Origin: Acuticoccus sp965213555
Lineage (GTDB): Bacteria; Pseudomonadota; Alphaproteobacteria; Rhizobiales; Amorphaceae
Direction: 5' to 3'
Assembly (NCBI RefSeq): GCF_965213555.1
Contig: NZ_OZ243890.1
Location: forward strand, 3,906,001 to 3,970,000
Length of the DNA stretch: 64,000 nt
In this document: positions 1 through 8,190 of the stretch, piece by piece
Numbering within the stretch: position 1 is the stretch's first letter
Layout of the letters: every line of letters begins with the position of its first letter
Notes under the pieces: model-generated
The model's input: only the letters and a program-made list of their open reading frames with translations
The model's database searches: none
Told to the model about the DNA's origin: nothing
Position numbers and translations under genes: made by a program

Positions 1-544
1 GGGCCCGCGAGATCGTCGCCGTGCGGCCCTCGTTGCGTCCGTGCACGATGTAGTGCTGAAACGGGTTGACCTTGGCGTCCGCAACATCGCCGTACATATC
101 GATGTAGTCGCGGGTGGAGAACAGCTCGCAGGGGTCGCGCCCCTCCTTCCAGCCGCGCAGGATGTAGTGTCGGACGGGGCCGAACACCATCGGCCGCAGC
201 TCAGGATAGGTCGTAAGGTAGTAGTCGTCGTCGAAGTGGCGCAGGATGTCGGCGCGCACGGCCATGTAGGACTTGCGCCGGGCGAACCAGGCGAGGTGCC
301 ACGCGATCGAGCGCGGGTGGCTCGCAAGCCGACGCAGGCCGACGATGGTCCGCGACTGAAGCACGTCAGCGGCCACACCTTGCGCTGCGGCACGGGGCGG
401 GACGCCGTGATCCCGGAGCGTACGAGCGGGGTCGGTGCAGGCCTGGTTGGCGGGAGCGTAGGAGGCGCGCGCTCGCCGCCCAGCGGCCCGATCGCGCCGA
501 GGCGGAGCAGCTCGGATGGGACCGGGGCAGCCTTCCAGCGACAT
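1..544 (-). CDS. Polysaccharide-synthesis protein with HY-x3-G-x2-EGR repeats (partial, C-terminus off the left edge)
   Basis: An ATG at 544 opens a minus-strand frame of 181 codons that runs off the left edge without a stop. From about residue 104 it holds two copies of a 35-40-residue repeat. In the first, an aromatic stretch (DDDYYLTTYPEL) leads into HYILRGWKEGRDP. In the second, RDYIDMYGDVAD leads into NPFQHYIVHGRNEGR. Repeats of this NPxxHYxxxGxxEGRxP type are known from bacterial glycosyltransferases of surface-polysaccharide clusters, usually beside a catalytic domain. That domain is not in the window, so the glycosyltransferase function is inference. Residues 1-50 are Arg/Pro/Ala-rich and unremarkable, and a later start is possible. 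Confidence 0.6.
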   Translation of the reverse strand, partial: MSLEGCPGPIRAAPPRRDRAAGRRARASYAPANQACTDPARTLRDHGVPPRAAAQGVAADVLQSRTIVGLRRLASHPRSIAWHLAWFARRKSYMAVRADILRHFDDDYYLTTYPELRPMVFGPVRHYILRGWKEGRDPCELFSTRDYIDMYGDVADAKVNPFQHYIVHGRNEGRTATISRA

Positions 545-698
545 CGTGCGGGACGCCGATCCGCACCGTGCCAACCGACTGCCACGACGAGACGTGAAGG
601 TGGATCAAACGCGCGAACTCCGCCGGTGGGCGGAGGCTTACGGCGGCTCGCAGGGCCGATCAACCCTGCGAGCGAGGCAGCGCCACCCGCGCTGCTTG

Positions 699-1697
699 TC
701 AGGCGGCCCGCGAGGGAGAGGGAACGGTAGGATCGGCGCCGGCGACGAGGGCGCTTGCCGGCGCCAGCAGCGACGAACGCTCGCTGTACCGCTCCGCACC
801 CGGCCAAGCCTCCTCGTCGGCGAGCTTGCGCACCAGCGCCTTCAACTCGTGGATCACAGCGCGCGTCGTCTGCGAGACCGGCCGCTGGGACGACGTCGCG
901 AGGATGAGCGTGCGAGCGAGCGGCGGGTCGATGAGCGGACGCACGGTTAGGTCGTCGCCCGGCGCCACCGAGCCGCGTGGCAGGATCGTGGCGACGCCGT
1001 CCTCACGCGCCATCGCCTTCAGCGCCGAAAGCGAATCGACCTCGGCCGTCACCGCCAGGGAGACCCGCGCGTTCGCCGCGGCGCGCTCCACCATCAGCCG
1101 TAGCCCGTGGTTGCGGCGCGGCATGACGAGGCGGTGCTCGGCGGCCTGCGCCAGGCTGACCGGGCGCTCGGCGGCACCGTCCCTGCCCGCGGTGACGAGG
1201 ACGAGCTCCTCACGCAGCAGCGGTTCGGTGAGGAAGTGCTGGGTGCGTGTGGCGTCGTGCAGGATCGCGACGTCGAGCAGGCCGTTCGACAGCCACTCGT
1301 TGACGTAGCCGGACAAACCCTCGGTGAACTCGAGCTCGAGCTCGGGGTGGGTCTTCGCCACGCGTCGGAGGAGCGGCGGGGCGAGGTAGCGGATCACCGT
1401 GGGCATCGACCCGATGAGGATGGTACCGCGCGCCACACCCACGGTGTCTCGCACGTCCTGCTCGGCCTGGCGGATCGATTCGAGGATCTCGTTGGCGTGG
1501 GCGTAGAGCTGTTGTCCCGCATCGGTGAGCTTGACGCCGCGTCCGTTGCGGAAGAACAGCGGCGTCCCGAGCGATTCCTCGAGGTTGGCGATCTGGCGGC
1601 TGACCGCCGGCTGCGCCACCGACAGCGCCGCGGCGGCGCGCGAGACGCTCCCCGCATCGGCGACGCGCTTGAAGTAACGGAGCTGCTTGATTTCCAT
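699..1697 (-). CDS. LysR family transcriptional regulator
   Basis: This 332-residue LysR-type regulator has an N-terminal winged helix-turn-helix at residues 1-60, with SRAAAALSVAQPAVSRQI as the recognition region. A two-lobed effector-binding domain follows at about 90-300. Proteins of this family bind DNA as tetramers and respond to a small-molecule co-inducer. The ATG at 1697 is preceded by GAGGG seven bases upstream, and that site sits inside a perfect hairpin (1705-1723). The C-terminal tail of roughly 30 residues is longer than usual. LysR proteins often control a divergent neighbour, but no credible gene starts on the plus strand in the next 1.5 kb, so the target is unknown. Confidence 0.93.
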   Translation of the reverse strand: MEIKQLRYFKRVADAGSVSRAAAALSVAQPAVSRQIANLEESLGTPLFFRNGRGVKLTDAGQQLYAHANEILESIRQAEQDVRDTVGVARGTILIGSMPTVIRYLAPPLLRRVAKTHPELELEFTEGLSGYVNEWLSNGLLDVAILHDATRTQHFLTEPLLREELVLVTAGRDGAAERPVSLAQAAEHRLVMPRRNHGLRLMVERAAANARVSLAVTAEVDSLSALKAMAREDGVATILPRGSVAPGDDLTVRPLIDPPLARTLILATSSQRPVSQTTRAVIHELKALVRKLADEEAWPGAERYSERSSLLAPASALVAGADPTVPSPSRAA

Positions 1698-1704
1698 CGA
1701 GTGA

Positions 1705-1723
1705 CCCTCGCGTACCGCGAGGG
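1705..1723. repeat. Perfect 8-bp hairpin covering the LysR ribosome-binding site
   Basis: CCCTCGCG and CGCGAGGG are perfect inverted copies separated by TAC. On the minus strand the 3' arm contains GAGGG, the best Shine-Dalgarno match for the LysR start at 1697. If it forms in the mRNA, the hairpin would hide the ribosome-binding site. Whether it regulates anything is inference. Confidence 0.5.
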
Positions 1724-2258
1724 GATCTCCTCGCCGGTCGACCTAGCGTGTGTGACGTTCCTCCTCAGACGGCACCCGCGACGTCGCAGGTCCGCAGGAG
1801 CGAGCCGCAAGGGCGGCGGTGCGGACCTCGGCCGGGCCGGCCAGCCATGGCGCGGCAGCTCGGGCGTGTTCATGTCGGTTCGGGCGCGGCGACATGGCGG
1901 CCGGGGATGCGCGGCAGCGCGTCCCGTCGAGGCACCAAGCGCGGCACACCCGACTTCGACGATGGACCGACCCTACCGCGCGTGGATGTCCCGAGGGTTG
2001 CATCACGGCAGAAGCGAACGATGGCCCGCGCCCGGTCGCGCTAGATGTCGTTTCCAAGAACGCTGCTCGGCCTGAGCCAGGGTGTTTGGTCGGCAAGGGC
2101 CGAGGGGGGGCGCGCGGTGTTGGAGGTGCCAGGAACGGGCTGCCTGGCTCGTGTCCGCCCTGCCGATGGGGTGGAGGCGTTGGCATGGGCCCACGCGCGC
2201 GGCGACGTCCGCATGAAGGACGGCCAAAGAGCGCGGTCTGGGAAGAGCCAGGATGCTG
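1724..2258. other. Intergenic stretch with no supportable gene
   Basis: About 530 bases between the LysR 5' end and the S49 peptidase stop. Open frames exist on both strands, but all are Arg/Pro/Gly-rich translations typical of chance frames in GC-rich DNA, with no recognisable motif. The stretch probably holds the LysR promoter. No terminator, tRNA or repeat was seen. Confidence 0.5.
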
Positions 2259-3077
2259 CTAGAGGCCGTAGCGCTCCCACATGAGGTGGCTGCGCGCCGC
2301 TCCGATGAGGCCGTCGGCGCTGAGCGCACCCTGGGGGTCCAGACCGATCCCGAGCCGCGCCCGCCAGAACGACGGTCGAGCGGTGGGGATGTTGCGCAGC
2401 TGCACCCTCTCTCCGTAGCGTTCCTTGACGACGCTGCGAATCTCGCCGATCCGGTCGACGAGGCCAATCGCGAGCCCCGACCGGGCCGACCAGAAGCGCC
2501 CGGTGAAGAGGTCCGGATCGTCGCCGAGCCGGCCGCCGCGCCGCTCGCGCACGGCCGCCACGAACGCGTCGTGCACGTCCGCCTGGACGGAGCGCAGGAT
2601 GGCGACGTCCGCCTCGCGCTCGGGGCGGAACGGGTCGAGGATCGCCTTGTTCTCCCCCACCGTATAGACGCGGCGCTCGACGCCGAGCTTGTCGAGGAGC
2701 TCGGGGAAGCCGAACGTCGCGGTCACGACGCCGATGGAACCGACGATGGAGTTGGCGTCGGCGACGATCTCGTCGGCGGCGGCGGCGAGCCAGTAGCCGC
2801 CCGAGGCCGCGACGTCCTCGACGAAGGCGACGACGGTGCGGCCGTTCTTCGCCGCCAGCGCCCGCACCCGCGTTGCGATGAGCGAGGACTGGACCGGCGA
2901 TCCGCCCGGCGAGTTGACGACGAGCGCCACGGCTGGTGCCTTGATGCGGAAAGCCTTGTCGAGGGCGCCCTCGACGCCCGCGAGGGACAGCCCCGGCCGG
3001 AGCGCGGTCCCCTGGCCGATGATGCCCGTCAGGCGGACCACAGGGACGACGGGCTTGGAGCGGAACCAGGAGGGCAT
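2259..3077 (-). CDS. S49 family peptidase (SppA/SohB-like)
   Basis: A 272-residue serine peptidase of family S49, which cleaves signal-peptide remnants or membrane-protein fragments with a Ser-Lys dyad. The nucleophile is Ser92 in DVAASGGYWLA. The general base is Lys144 in YTVGENKAILDPF. NSPGG at 55-59 matches the conserved oxyanion region. The ATG at 3077 is chosen because AGGTGA lies just upstream; the open frame extends to 3344, but that part reads as non-conserved sequence and runs into dusA on the other strand. No obvious transmembrane helix precedes the domain, so it resembles the short single-domain bacterial forms rather than duplicated E. coli SppA. Confidence 0.9.
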   Translation of the reverse strand: MPSWFRSKPVVPVVRLTGIIGQGTALRPGLSLAGVEGALDKAFRIKAPAVALVVNSPGGSPVQSSLIATRVRALAAKNGRTVVAFVEDVAASGGYWLAAAADEIVADANSIVGSIGVVTATFGFPELLDKLGVERRVYTVGENKAILDPFRPEREADVAILRSVQADVHDAFVAAVRERRGGRLGDDPDLFTGRFWSARSGLAIGLVDRIGEIRSVVKERYGERVQLRNIPTARPSFWRARLGIGLDPQGALSADGLIGAARSHLMWERYGL

Positions 3078-3213
3078 GGACGGGTCACCTGTTTGAAGTG
3101 TCGGCGGGATGGCGATGCTTACGGCTATGTGGGGGTGCGCGGACGGGCGCTCCAGCTGGCGCGCCGTCGCCCCGTCCCTTGCGGCGGACGCCTGCGCTTG
3201 GCACATCCGGCCG

Positions 3214-4236
3214 ATGGACACAGGACCGCAGGACGGCGGCGGCACGATCGCCGTCGCTCCGATGATGGACTGGACGGACCGGCATTGCCGCGTGCTGCAC
3301 CGCCGGCTGAACCCCTCGCTCGTCCTGTTCACCGAGATGGTCACCGCTAAGGCGGTGCTGTTCGGCGACCGTGACCGCCTCCTGGGGCATTCCGAGGAGG
3401 AGCGTCCGCTCGTCCTCCAGCTCGGCGGCTCCGATCCGGGCGAGCTGGCCGAGGCCGCGCAGATCGCCGCCGAGTGGGGCTACGACGAGGTCAACCTCAA
3501 CTGCGGCTGCCCCTCGGACCGCGTGCAGGGCGGCCGCTTCGGCGCGTGCCTCATGCGCGAGCCCGCGCTCGTCGGCGAGTGCCTCGCCGCGATGGCCGAG
3601 GGCGGTCTGCCGGTGAGCCTCAAGTGCCGCCTCGGCGTCGACGAGCAGGACGTGGAACCGGCGCTCGACGCGGTCGCCGACGCCGCGGTGGCTGCTGGTG
3701 CCTCGGCGATCTGGGTGCACGCTCGCAAGGCCTGGCTGCAGGGGCTGTCGCCCGCGCAGAACCGGACCGTCCCGCCGCTCGACCACGACCGTGTCGTGCG
3801 GCTCTGCGCACGGTTGCCGTCCACGTTCGTCGGGCTGAACGGCGGCATCGGCGACGAGGGTGCCGTCCGGGCGGCGCTCGCCACGATGGATGGGGTGATG
3901 ATCGGTCGCGCGGCCTACCAGCGGCCGGGGCTCCTCGCAGAACTCGGCGGCCGGCACGGCTTGGCCAGCGGGGCGCACAGGCTGGCCGTCGCCCGCTCGA
4001 TGGTCGACTACGCTCGGGCCGTCCTGGAGGACAGGGGGCGGCTCGCGCCGGTCGTGAAGCCGATGCTCGGGCTGTTCCATGGCGAGCCCGGCGCGCGGGC
4101 GTACCGCCGCACGCTCTCCGAGGACGGACATCGCGCTGGTGCCGGCGCCGACGTCCTTTCGGGCGCCCTCGACGCGTTGGAGATCGCCCGGGAGCGCAGC
4201 GGACCGGACCTCGAGGCGCGATCGGTCGCTGCCTGA
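3214..4236 (+). CDS. dusA: tRNA-dihydrouridine synthase DusA
   Basis: A flavoenzyme that reduces uridine to dihydrouridine in the tRNA D-loop using NADPH and FMN. The 340-residue product is a normal length for DusA. An FMN-binding TIM barrel starts with VAPMMDWTDRH at 14-24, and NLNCGCPSDRV at 94-104 supplies the catalytic Cys99. MLGLFHGEPGAR near the C-terminus is the DusA-type tail. The ATG at 3214 is preferred because conserved sequence begins within ten residues; upstream in-frame starts at 3109 and 3127 would add an unconserved extension. The stop overlaps the cobS start as TGATG, implying coupled translation, although the functions are unrelated. Confidence 0.94.
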   Translation: MDTGPQDGGGTIAVAPMMDWTDRHCRVLHRRLNPSLVLFTEMVTAKAVLFGDRDRLLGHSEEERPLVLQLGGSDPGELAEAAQIAAEWGYDEVNLNCGCPSDRVQGGRFGACLMREPALVGECLAAMAEGGLPVSLKCRLGVDEQDVEPALDAVADAAVAAGASAIWVHARKAWLQGLSPAQNRTVPPLDHDRVVRLCARLPSTFVGLNGGIGDEGAVRAALATMDGVMIGRAAYQRPGLLAELGGRHGLASGAHRLAVARSMVDYARAVLEDRGRLAPVVKPMLGLFHGEPGARAYRRTLSEDGHRAGAGADVLSGALDALEIARERSGPDLEARSVAA

Positions 4237-5000
4237 TGGCGCCGCGCCGCTGGGCGCGCGACGTCGCCACGACGCTCGCATTCTACTCCCGCCTGCCGTT
4301 GACCGTCCGCGACCCGCCGCCGCTCGCACAGACCGCATGGAGCGTGCCCGTGGCCGCGCTCCTCCTCGCGACGCCGGCGGCGCTCGCTATGGCCCTGGCG
4401 CACGCCGCGGGCTTCCCCTCGCTCGCAGCCGCGTTCGTCGGCGTCGGCGCGCTCGTCGTCGTGACCGGCGCGCTGCACGAGGACGGCCTCGCCGACTGCG
4501 TGGACGGGTTCTGGGGCGGAGCGACGGCGGAGCGTCGGCTCGCGATCATGCGGGACAGCCGGATCGGCACCTATGGCGTCGTCGCGCTCGTCCTCGCGCT
4601 GGGGCTGAAGGCGGCGCTCCTCGAGCATGCCCTAGGGGATGGCACCGCCGACGCCATGGCGCTCCTCGTCGTCGGTGCGGTCGCGGGCCGCACCGCGGCG
4701 CTCTACCCCTGGGTCCGGCTGCCCAGCGCCCGGCCGGACGGGCTCGCCGTGGCAATGGGTCGGCCCACGCCTGCAACGTTCCGCACCGCGGTGATCCTCG
4801 CGCTCCTCGTCGGCGCGGCGCTGACGGTGTGGGTGTCGCCGCTCGGGTTCGTCGCGGCCGCGGCCGGCGCCGCGCTGACGGCCAAGGGGATGTCGAGCCT
4901 TGCCGAGGCGAAGGTCGGCGGTCACACCGGCGACGTGATCGGCGCCGCCGTGGTCGCAGGCGATCTTTCCACCCTCGTGATCGTCACTATCTGCCGCTGA
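4236..5000 (+). CDS. cobS: Adenosylcobinamide-GDP ribazoletransferase (cobalamin synthase)
   Basis: An integral inner-membrane enzyme that joins adenosylcobinamide-GDP to alpha-ribazole (or its phosphate), the final assembly step of cobalamin. The 254-residue product is nearly all hydrophobic helices. It shows the signatures FYSRLP near residue 14 and LHEDGLADCVDGFWGG around 80-95, where acidic residues bind metal and substrate; RDSRIGTYG follows. The ATG shares a base with the dusA stop. CobT, the enzyme that makes the ribazole phosphate, is encoded one gene downstream, so the lower-ligand end of B12 synthesis is clustered here. No cobalamin riboswitch is visible upstream. Confidence 0.95.
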   Translation: MAPRRWARDVATTLAFYSRLPLTVRDPPPLAQTAWSVPVAALLLATPAALAMALAHAAGFPSLAAAFVGVGALVVVTGALHEDGLADCVDGFWGGATAERRLAIMRDSRIGTYGVVALVLALGLKAALLEHALGDGTADAMALLVVGAVAGRTAALYPWVRLPSARPDGLAVAMGRPTPATFRTAVILALLVGAALTVWVSPLGFVAAAAGAALTAKGMSSLAEAKVGGHTGDVIGAAVVAGDLSTLVIVTICR

Positions 5001-5001
5001 G

Positions 5002-5730
5002 ATGGACGCGCGATCCGACACGATGCTTATGGCCGGCCGGCGGTCCGCGACCCTCGTCGGCGCGGCGCTCGTCGTCGCCGCGTTCGGCTCGCTGCCGGCC
5101 GCAGCGCAAGACCTCGAGGTGATCGACCGCGACCTCACGGGGCCGGCCGCGGTCAAGCTCGGCATCCTTCTTGCCGTCTTCGTCGTCGTAGGGTTCGGCG
5201 CGTGGCGGCTCAACGTCGGTCAGGCGCTGAAGAATCTCTTGACGTGGGGGGCGCTGTTTGCCGCTCTCCTCGTGATCTACGCCTACCGTGCCGACCTCAC
5301 GTCCGTGGGTCGCGAGGTGGCGTCCGTCCTCGTTCCGGGGATGGTGGTGCCGACGACCGGCGACGCGGTCACCGTGCGCCGCGCCTTCCACGGACAGTTC
5401 GTGCTGAACGGCGCGGTCGATAATGCCCCGGTGTCGTTCCTGTTCGACACGGGGGCGAGCCTTGTGGTGCTCGCTGCGGCGGACGCGGAGCGGGCGGGCT
5501 TCGATCCGTCGCAGCTCGACTACCGCGTCCCGGTGATGACCGCGGGCGGGATGACCACCGTGGCGCCCGTGCGCCTTCCGACGGTGTCGGTGGGCGGCAT
5601 CACCATGGCGGACGTGCGCGCCGCCATCGCCCGCCCCGGCGACCTCGAGGCGAGCCTGCTCGGGATGAGCTTCCTCAACCGGCTGGACGGCTACGAGGTC
5701 CGTCGCGACCGGCTCGTCCTCATCCCCTGA
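5002..5730 (+). CDS. Membrane-anchored retropepsin-like aspartic protease
   Basis: A 242-residue protein with three N-terminal hydrophobic segments (about 15-35, a probable signal or anchor, then 50-68 and 80-95). A clan AA aspartic protease domain follows at 120-242. The catalytic motif FLFDTGAS is at 147-154 (Asp149), and LLGMSFLNRLDGYEV near the end matches the second conserved segment of this family. Such proteins act as dimers because each chain carries one catalytic Asp. It starts two bases after cobS and ends three before cobT, so it is co-transcribed with B12 genes without an obvious link. ATGs at 5023 and 5029 are alternative starts. The substrate is unknown. Confidence 0.85.
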   Translation: MDARSDTMLMAGRRSATLVGAALVVAAFGSLPAAAQDLEVIDRDLTGPAAVKLGILLAVFVVVGFGAWRLNVGQALKNLLTWGALFAALLVIYAYRADLTSVGREVASVLVPGMVVPTTGDAVTVRRAFHGQFVLNGAVDNAPVSFLFDTGASLVVLAAADAERAGFDPSQLDYRVPVMTAGGMTTVAPVRLPTVSVGGITMADVRAAIARPGDLEASLLGMSFLNRLDGYEVRRDRLVLIP

Positions 5731-5733
5731 GCC

Positions 5734-6756
5734 GTGGTGGAGGCCGCAACGAGCCCGTTCGACGACTTCCGCACGCTCGCCCTCGCGCCGGGGCCGGACC
5801 ACGCGGCCGCGGCGACGGCCACCGCCGCGCGCGAGGCGGCGCTCGCCAAGCCGCCGGGGTCCCTCGGTCGGCTCGAGGCGATCGCGGCGTGGCTCGCCGC
5901 GGTCACCGGGCGCGCGCCACCGACCGTCGAGCGCCCCCGCGTCGTGGTGTTCGCGGCGAGCCACGGCGTCGCCGCGCGCGGCGTGTCGGCCTACCCTCCG
6001 AGCGTCAACGCGCAGATGCTCGCCGCCTTCCGCGACGGTCGGGCCGCGATCAACCAGCTTTGCGGCGCCTACGGCATCGGGCTCGTCGCCTTCGACCTCG
6101 CGGTTGACGTGCCGAGCGCGGACATCGCCGAGGCCGACGCGTTCGGGAGCGAGCGGGAGGCGGCCGCGACCATGGCCTTCGGGCTCGAGGCGATCGCCGG
6201 CGGGGTCGACTGCGTGGGCCTCGGGGAGATGGGGATCGGCAACACCACCGTGGCCGCGGCGCTGTTCGCGGCGCTCTACGGCGGCGCGCCGGCGGACTGG
6301 GTGGGCGCCGGCACGGGCGTCGAGGGTGCCGCCCTGGCACGCAAGGTCGCCGCGGTGGAGGCGGCCGTCGCGCGCGTGAAGGGCGAGCGCGATCCGCTGG
6401 TGCTCCTGCAGCGCATCGGTGGGCGCGACGTGGCAGCGATGACGGGGGCGATCCTCGCCGCACGCTCGCAGAACGTTCCCGTCGTCGTCGATGGGTTCGT
6501 GGCGACCGCGGCGGCCGCCCTCGTCCACGCCCTGTCGCCCCATGCGACGCGACACTGCCTGTTCGCGCACCGCTCCGCGGAGGCGGCGCACGCTCGCGCG
6601 CTGGAGGCGTTGGGCGCTGTGCCGCTCCTCGACCTCACCATGCGGCTCGGCGAGGGGACGGGCGCCGCCCTCGCCATCGGCATCGTGCGTGCCGCGGCCG
6701 CGTGCCACGCCGGAATGGCGACGCTCGCCGAGGCGGGCGTCGACGGACCCGCGTGA
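5734..6756 (+). CDS. cobT: Nicotinate-nucleotide--dimethylbenzimidazole phosphoribosyltransferase
   Basis: Transfers phosphoribose from nicotinate mononucleotide to 5,6-dimethylbenzimidazole, giving alpha-ribazole 5'-phosphate for the cobalamin lower ligand. The 340-residue product begins at GTG 5734. It shows KPPGSLGRLE (residues 38-47), FAASHGVAARGVSAYP (74-89), LGEMGIGNTTVAAA (163-176), and near the end LTMRLGEGTGAALA with the catalytic Glu of the family. It belongs with cobS two genes upstream. The protein is complete with no missing key residues. Confidence 0.95.
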   Translation: MVEAATSPFDDFRTLALAPGPDHAAAATATAAREAALAKPPGSLGRLEAIAAWLAAVTGRAPPTVERPRVVVFAASHGVAARGVSAYPPSVNAQMLAAFRDGRAAINQLCGAYGIGLVAFDLAVDVPSADIAEADAFGSEREAAATMAFGLEAIAGGVDCVGLGEMGIGNTTVAAALFAALYGGAPADWVGAGTGVEGAALARKVAAVEAAVARVKGERDPLVLLQRIGGRDVAAMTGAILAARSQNVPVVVDGFVATAAAALVHALSPHATRHCLFAHRSAEAAHARALEALGAVPLLDLTMRLGEGTGAALAIGIVRAAAACHAGMATLAEAGVDGPA

Positions 6757-6776
6757 GGCACGCCGCCCGCGGCAAC

Positions 6777-7400
6777 ATGGCGGACCCGGCGCTCGGCGAG
6801 CTCCTCGCGGCGATGCGGGCCTGCCGAGCCTGCGTCGAGGCGCCGGCCGGGGCACCGCTGCCGCACGCGCCTCGCCCGATCTTCCAGGTCTCGGCCACCG
6901 CCCGCATCGCGATCTGCAGCCAGGCGCCGGGCAACCGCGCGCACATCGCCGGCCGGCCCTTTTACGACCCGTCGGGCGTCAGGCTGCGGAGCTGGATGGG
7001 CCTCGACGAGGCGGCGTTCTACGACGCGGCGAACGTCGCCATCATCCCCATGGGCTTCTGCTTCCCAGGTTACGACCGGCACGGCGGCGACCTGCCACCG
7101 CGCCGCGAGTGCGTCGCGCGCTGGCACGACGCGCTGTTCGCCGCGCTGCCGCAGCTCGAGCTCCTCCTGTGCATCGGCCGTCACTCGCTCGCGTATCACC
7201 TGCCGGAGACGCGGCGCCTCTCACTGACCGAGGTCGTCGCCGACTGGCGCGCCATCGCGGAGCGCACCGCGCCGCGCACGGTGATGGCGCTGCCGCACCC
7301 GTCCTGGCGCAACAATGCATGGCTTGCGCGTAACCCGTGGTTCGAGGCCGAGCACCTGCCCGAGCTGCGGGCGCGCATCGCGGCGATCCTTTCCCGATGA
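6777..7400 (+). CDS. Uracil-DNA glycosylase family protein
   Basis: A 207-residue member of the uracil-DNA-glycosylase superfamily. The first motif, ICSQAPGNRAHIAGRPFYDP, corresponds to the GEAPG region of family 4/5 enzymes. FYDAANVAIIPMGFCFPG is the strand after it, and LPHPSWRNNAWL is the HPS-type motif that contacts the base-flipped product. The N-terminal CRACV is a single CxxC, not the four-Cys iron-sulfur set of true family 4 enzymes, so whether it removes uracil is unproven. An alternative GTG at 6753 overlaps the cobT stop (GTGA) and would add eight residues. Confidence 0.82.
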   Translation: MADPALGELLAAMRACRACVEAPAGAPLPHAPRPIFQVSATARIAICSQAPGNRAHIAGRPFYDPSGVRLRSWMGLDEAAFYDAANVAIIPMGFCFPGYDRHGGDLPPRRECVARWHDALFAALPQLELLLCIGRHSLAYHLPETRRLSLTEVVADWRAIAERTAPRTVMALPHPSWRNNAWLARNPWFEAEHLPELRARIAAILSR

Positions 7401-7473
7401 GCGCCGGCGCGATCCTGTCGCGCTGACACGGCGCGACGGGGTGGCCATAACGACCGCCAAACGGAGCGGACGA

Positions 7474-8190
7474 ATGTTTCTCATCTACGGCGGCACCGGG
7501 GCGATCGGCTTCGCGATCGCGCAGAAGCTCGCGGCGGATGGCCATGCGGTCCACCTCGTCGCCCGCGACGCCCGCAAGCTCGAGGACGCGGCAAGGACGC
7601 TCGGCGGCGACTTCACCGACGGAGACGCCACCGACCCAGCCCTGTTCGAGCGCGCCACGAGGTCCGCTGCCTCGAACGGCGCGCTGTCCGGCCTCGTCTA
7701 CGCCGTCGGCAACATCCGCCTGAAGCCGTTCCACAGGGTGAGCGACGAGGAGGCAACCCACGACTTCACGCTGAACGCGCTCGGCGCCCTGCGCGCGGTG
7801 CGTGCGGCGCGCGAGCTGCTCGTCGCCGGCGAGGGCGCGGTCCTCCTGTTCTCCACCGTCGCGGTCGCGCAGGGCTTTGCCAACCATGCCGCCATCGCCA
7901 TGGCGAAGGGTGCGGTGGAGGGGCTGACACGCACCCTGGCAGCCGAGCTCGCGCCCAAGGTGCGCGTCAACGCCATCGCGCCCAGCCTCACGCTGGGCGG
8001 CATGGGCGAGGCGATCGGCGGCGCCCAGAAGATGCGTCAGGCGATCGCTGGGATGCACCCGTTGAAGCGGCTCGGAGAGGGGCAGGACATGGCCGCCATC
8101 GCCGCGGCGCTCCTCGCGAGGGGCGCCTGGATCTCCGGCCAGGTGATCGGCGTCGACGGCGGACGCGGGCGGCTCAGGACCGCCGAGTGA
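7474..8190 (+). CDS. Short-chain dehydrogenase-fold protein lacking the catalytic Tyr
   Basis: A 238-residue protein with a full Rossmann fold. The nucleotide-binding motif is GGTGAIG (6-12), the structural Asn is in YAVGN (76-80), Ser127 is in LLFSTVA, and IAPSL comes after the NAI segment. At the active site the family motif YxxxK reads IAMAK, so Lys145 is kept but the catalytic Tyr is replaced by Ile141. Classical reductase chemistry is therefore doubtful. GGAGCGGAC precedes the ATG. The stop overlaps the GTG of the photolyase gene (GTGA), which suggests the two proteins are made and work together. Confidence 0.85.
   Translation: MFLIYGGTGAIGFAIAQKLAADGHAVHLVARDARKLEDAARTLGGDFTDGDATDPALFERATRSAASNGALSGLVYAVGNIRLKPFHRVSDEEATHDFTLNALGALRAVRAARELLVAGEGAVLLFSTVAVAQGFANHAAIAMAKGAVEGLTRTLAAELAPKVRVNAIAPSLTLGGMGEAIGGAQKMRQAIAGMHPLKRLGEGQDMAAIAAALLARGAWISGQVIGVDGGRGRLRTAE

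Noticed and set aside
1748..2262. Small plus-strand genes between LysR and the S49 peptidase
   Set aside because: Several overlapping short frames, all Arg/Gly/Pro-rich, without ribosome-binding sites or motifs.
3474..5000. 508-residue open frame covering dusA and cobS
   Set aside because: Only the part from 4236 encodes conserved CobS; the rest is a dusA shadow.
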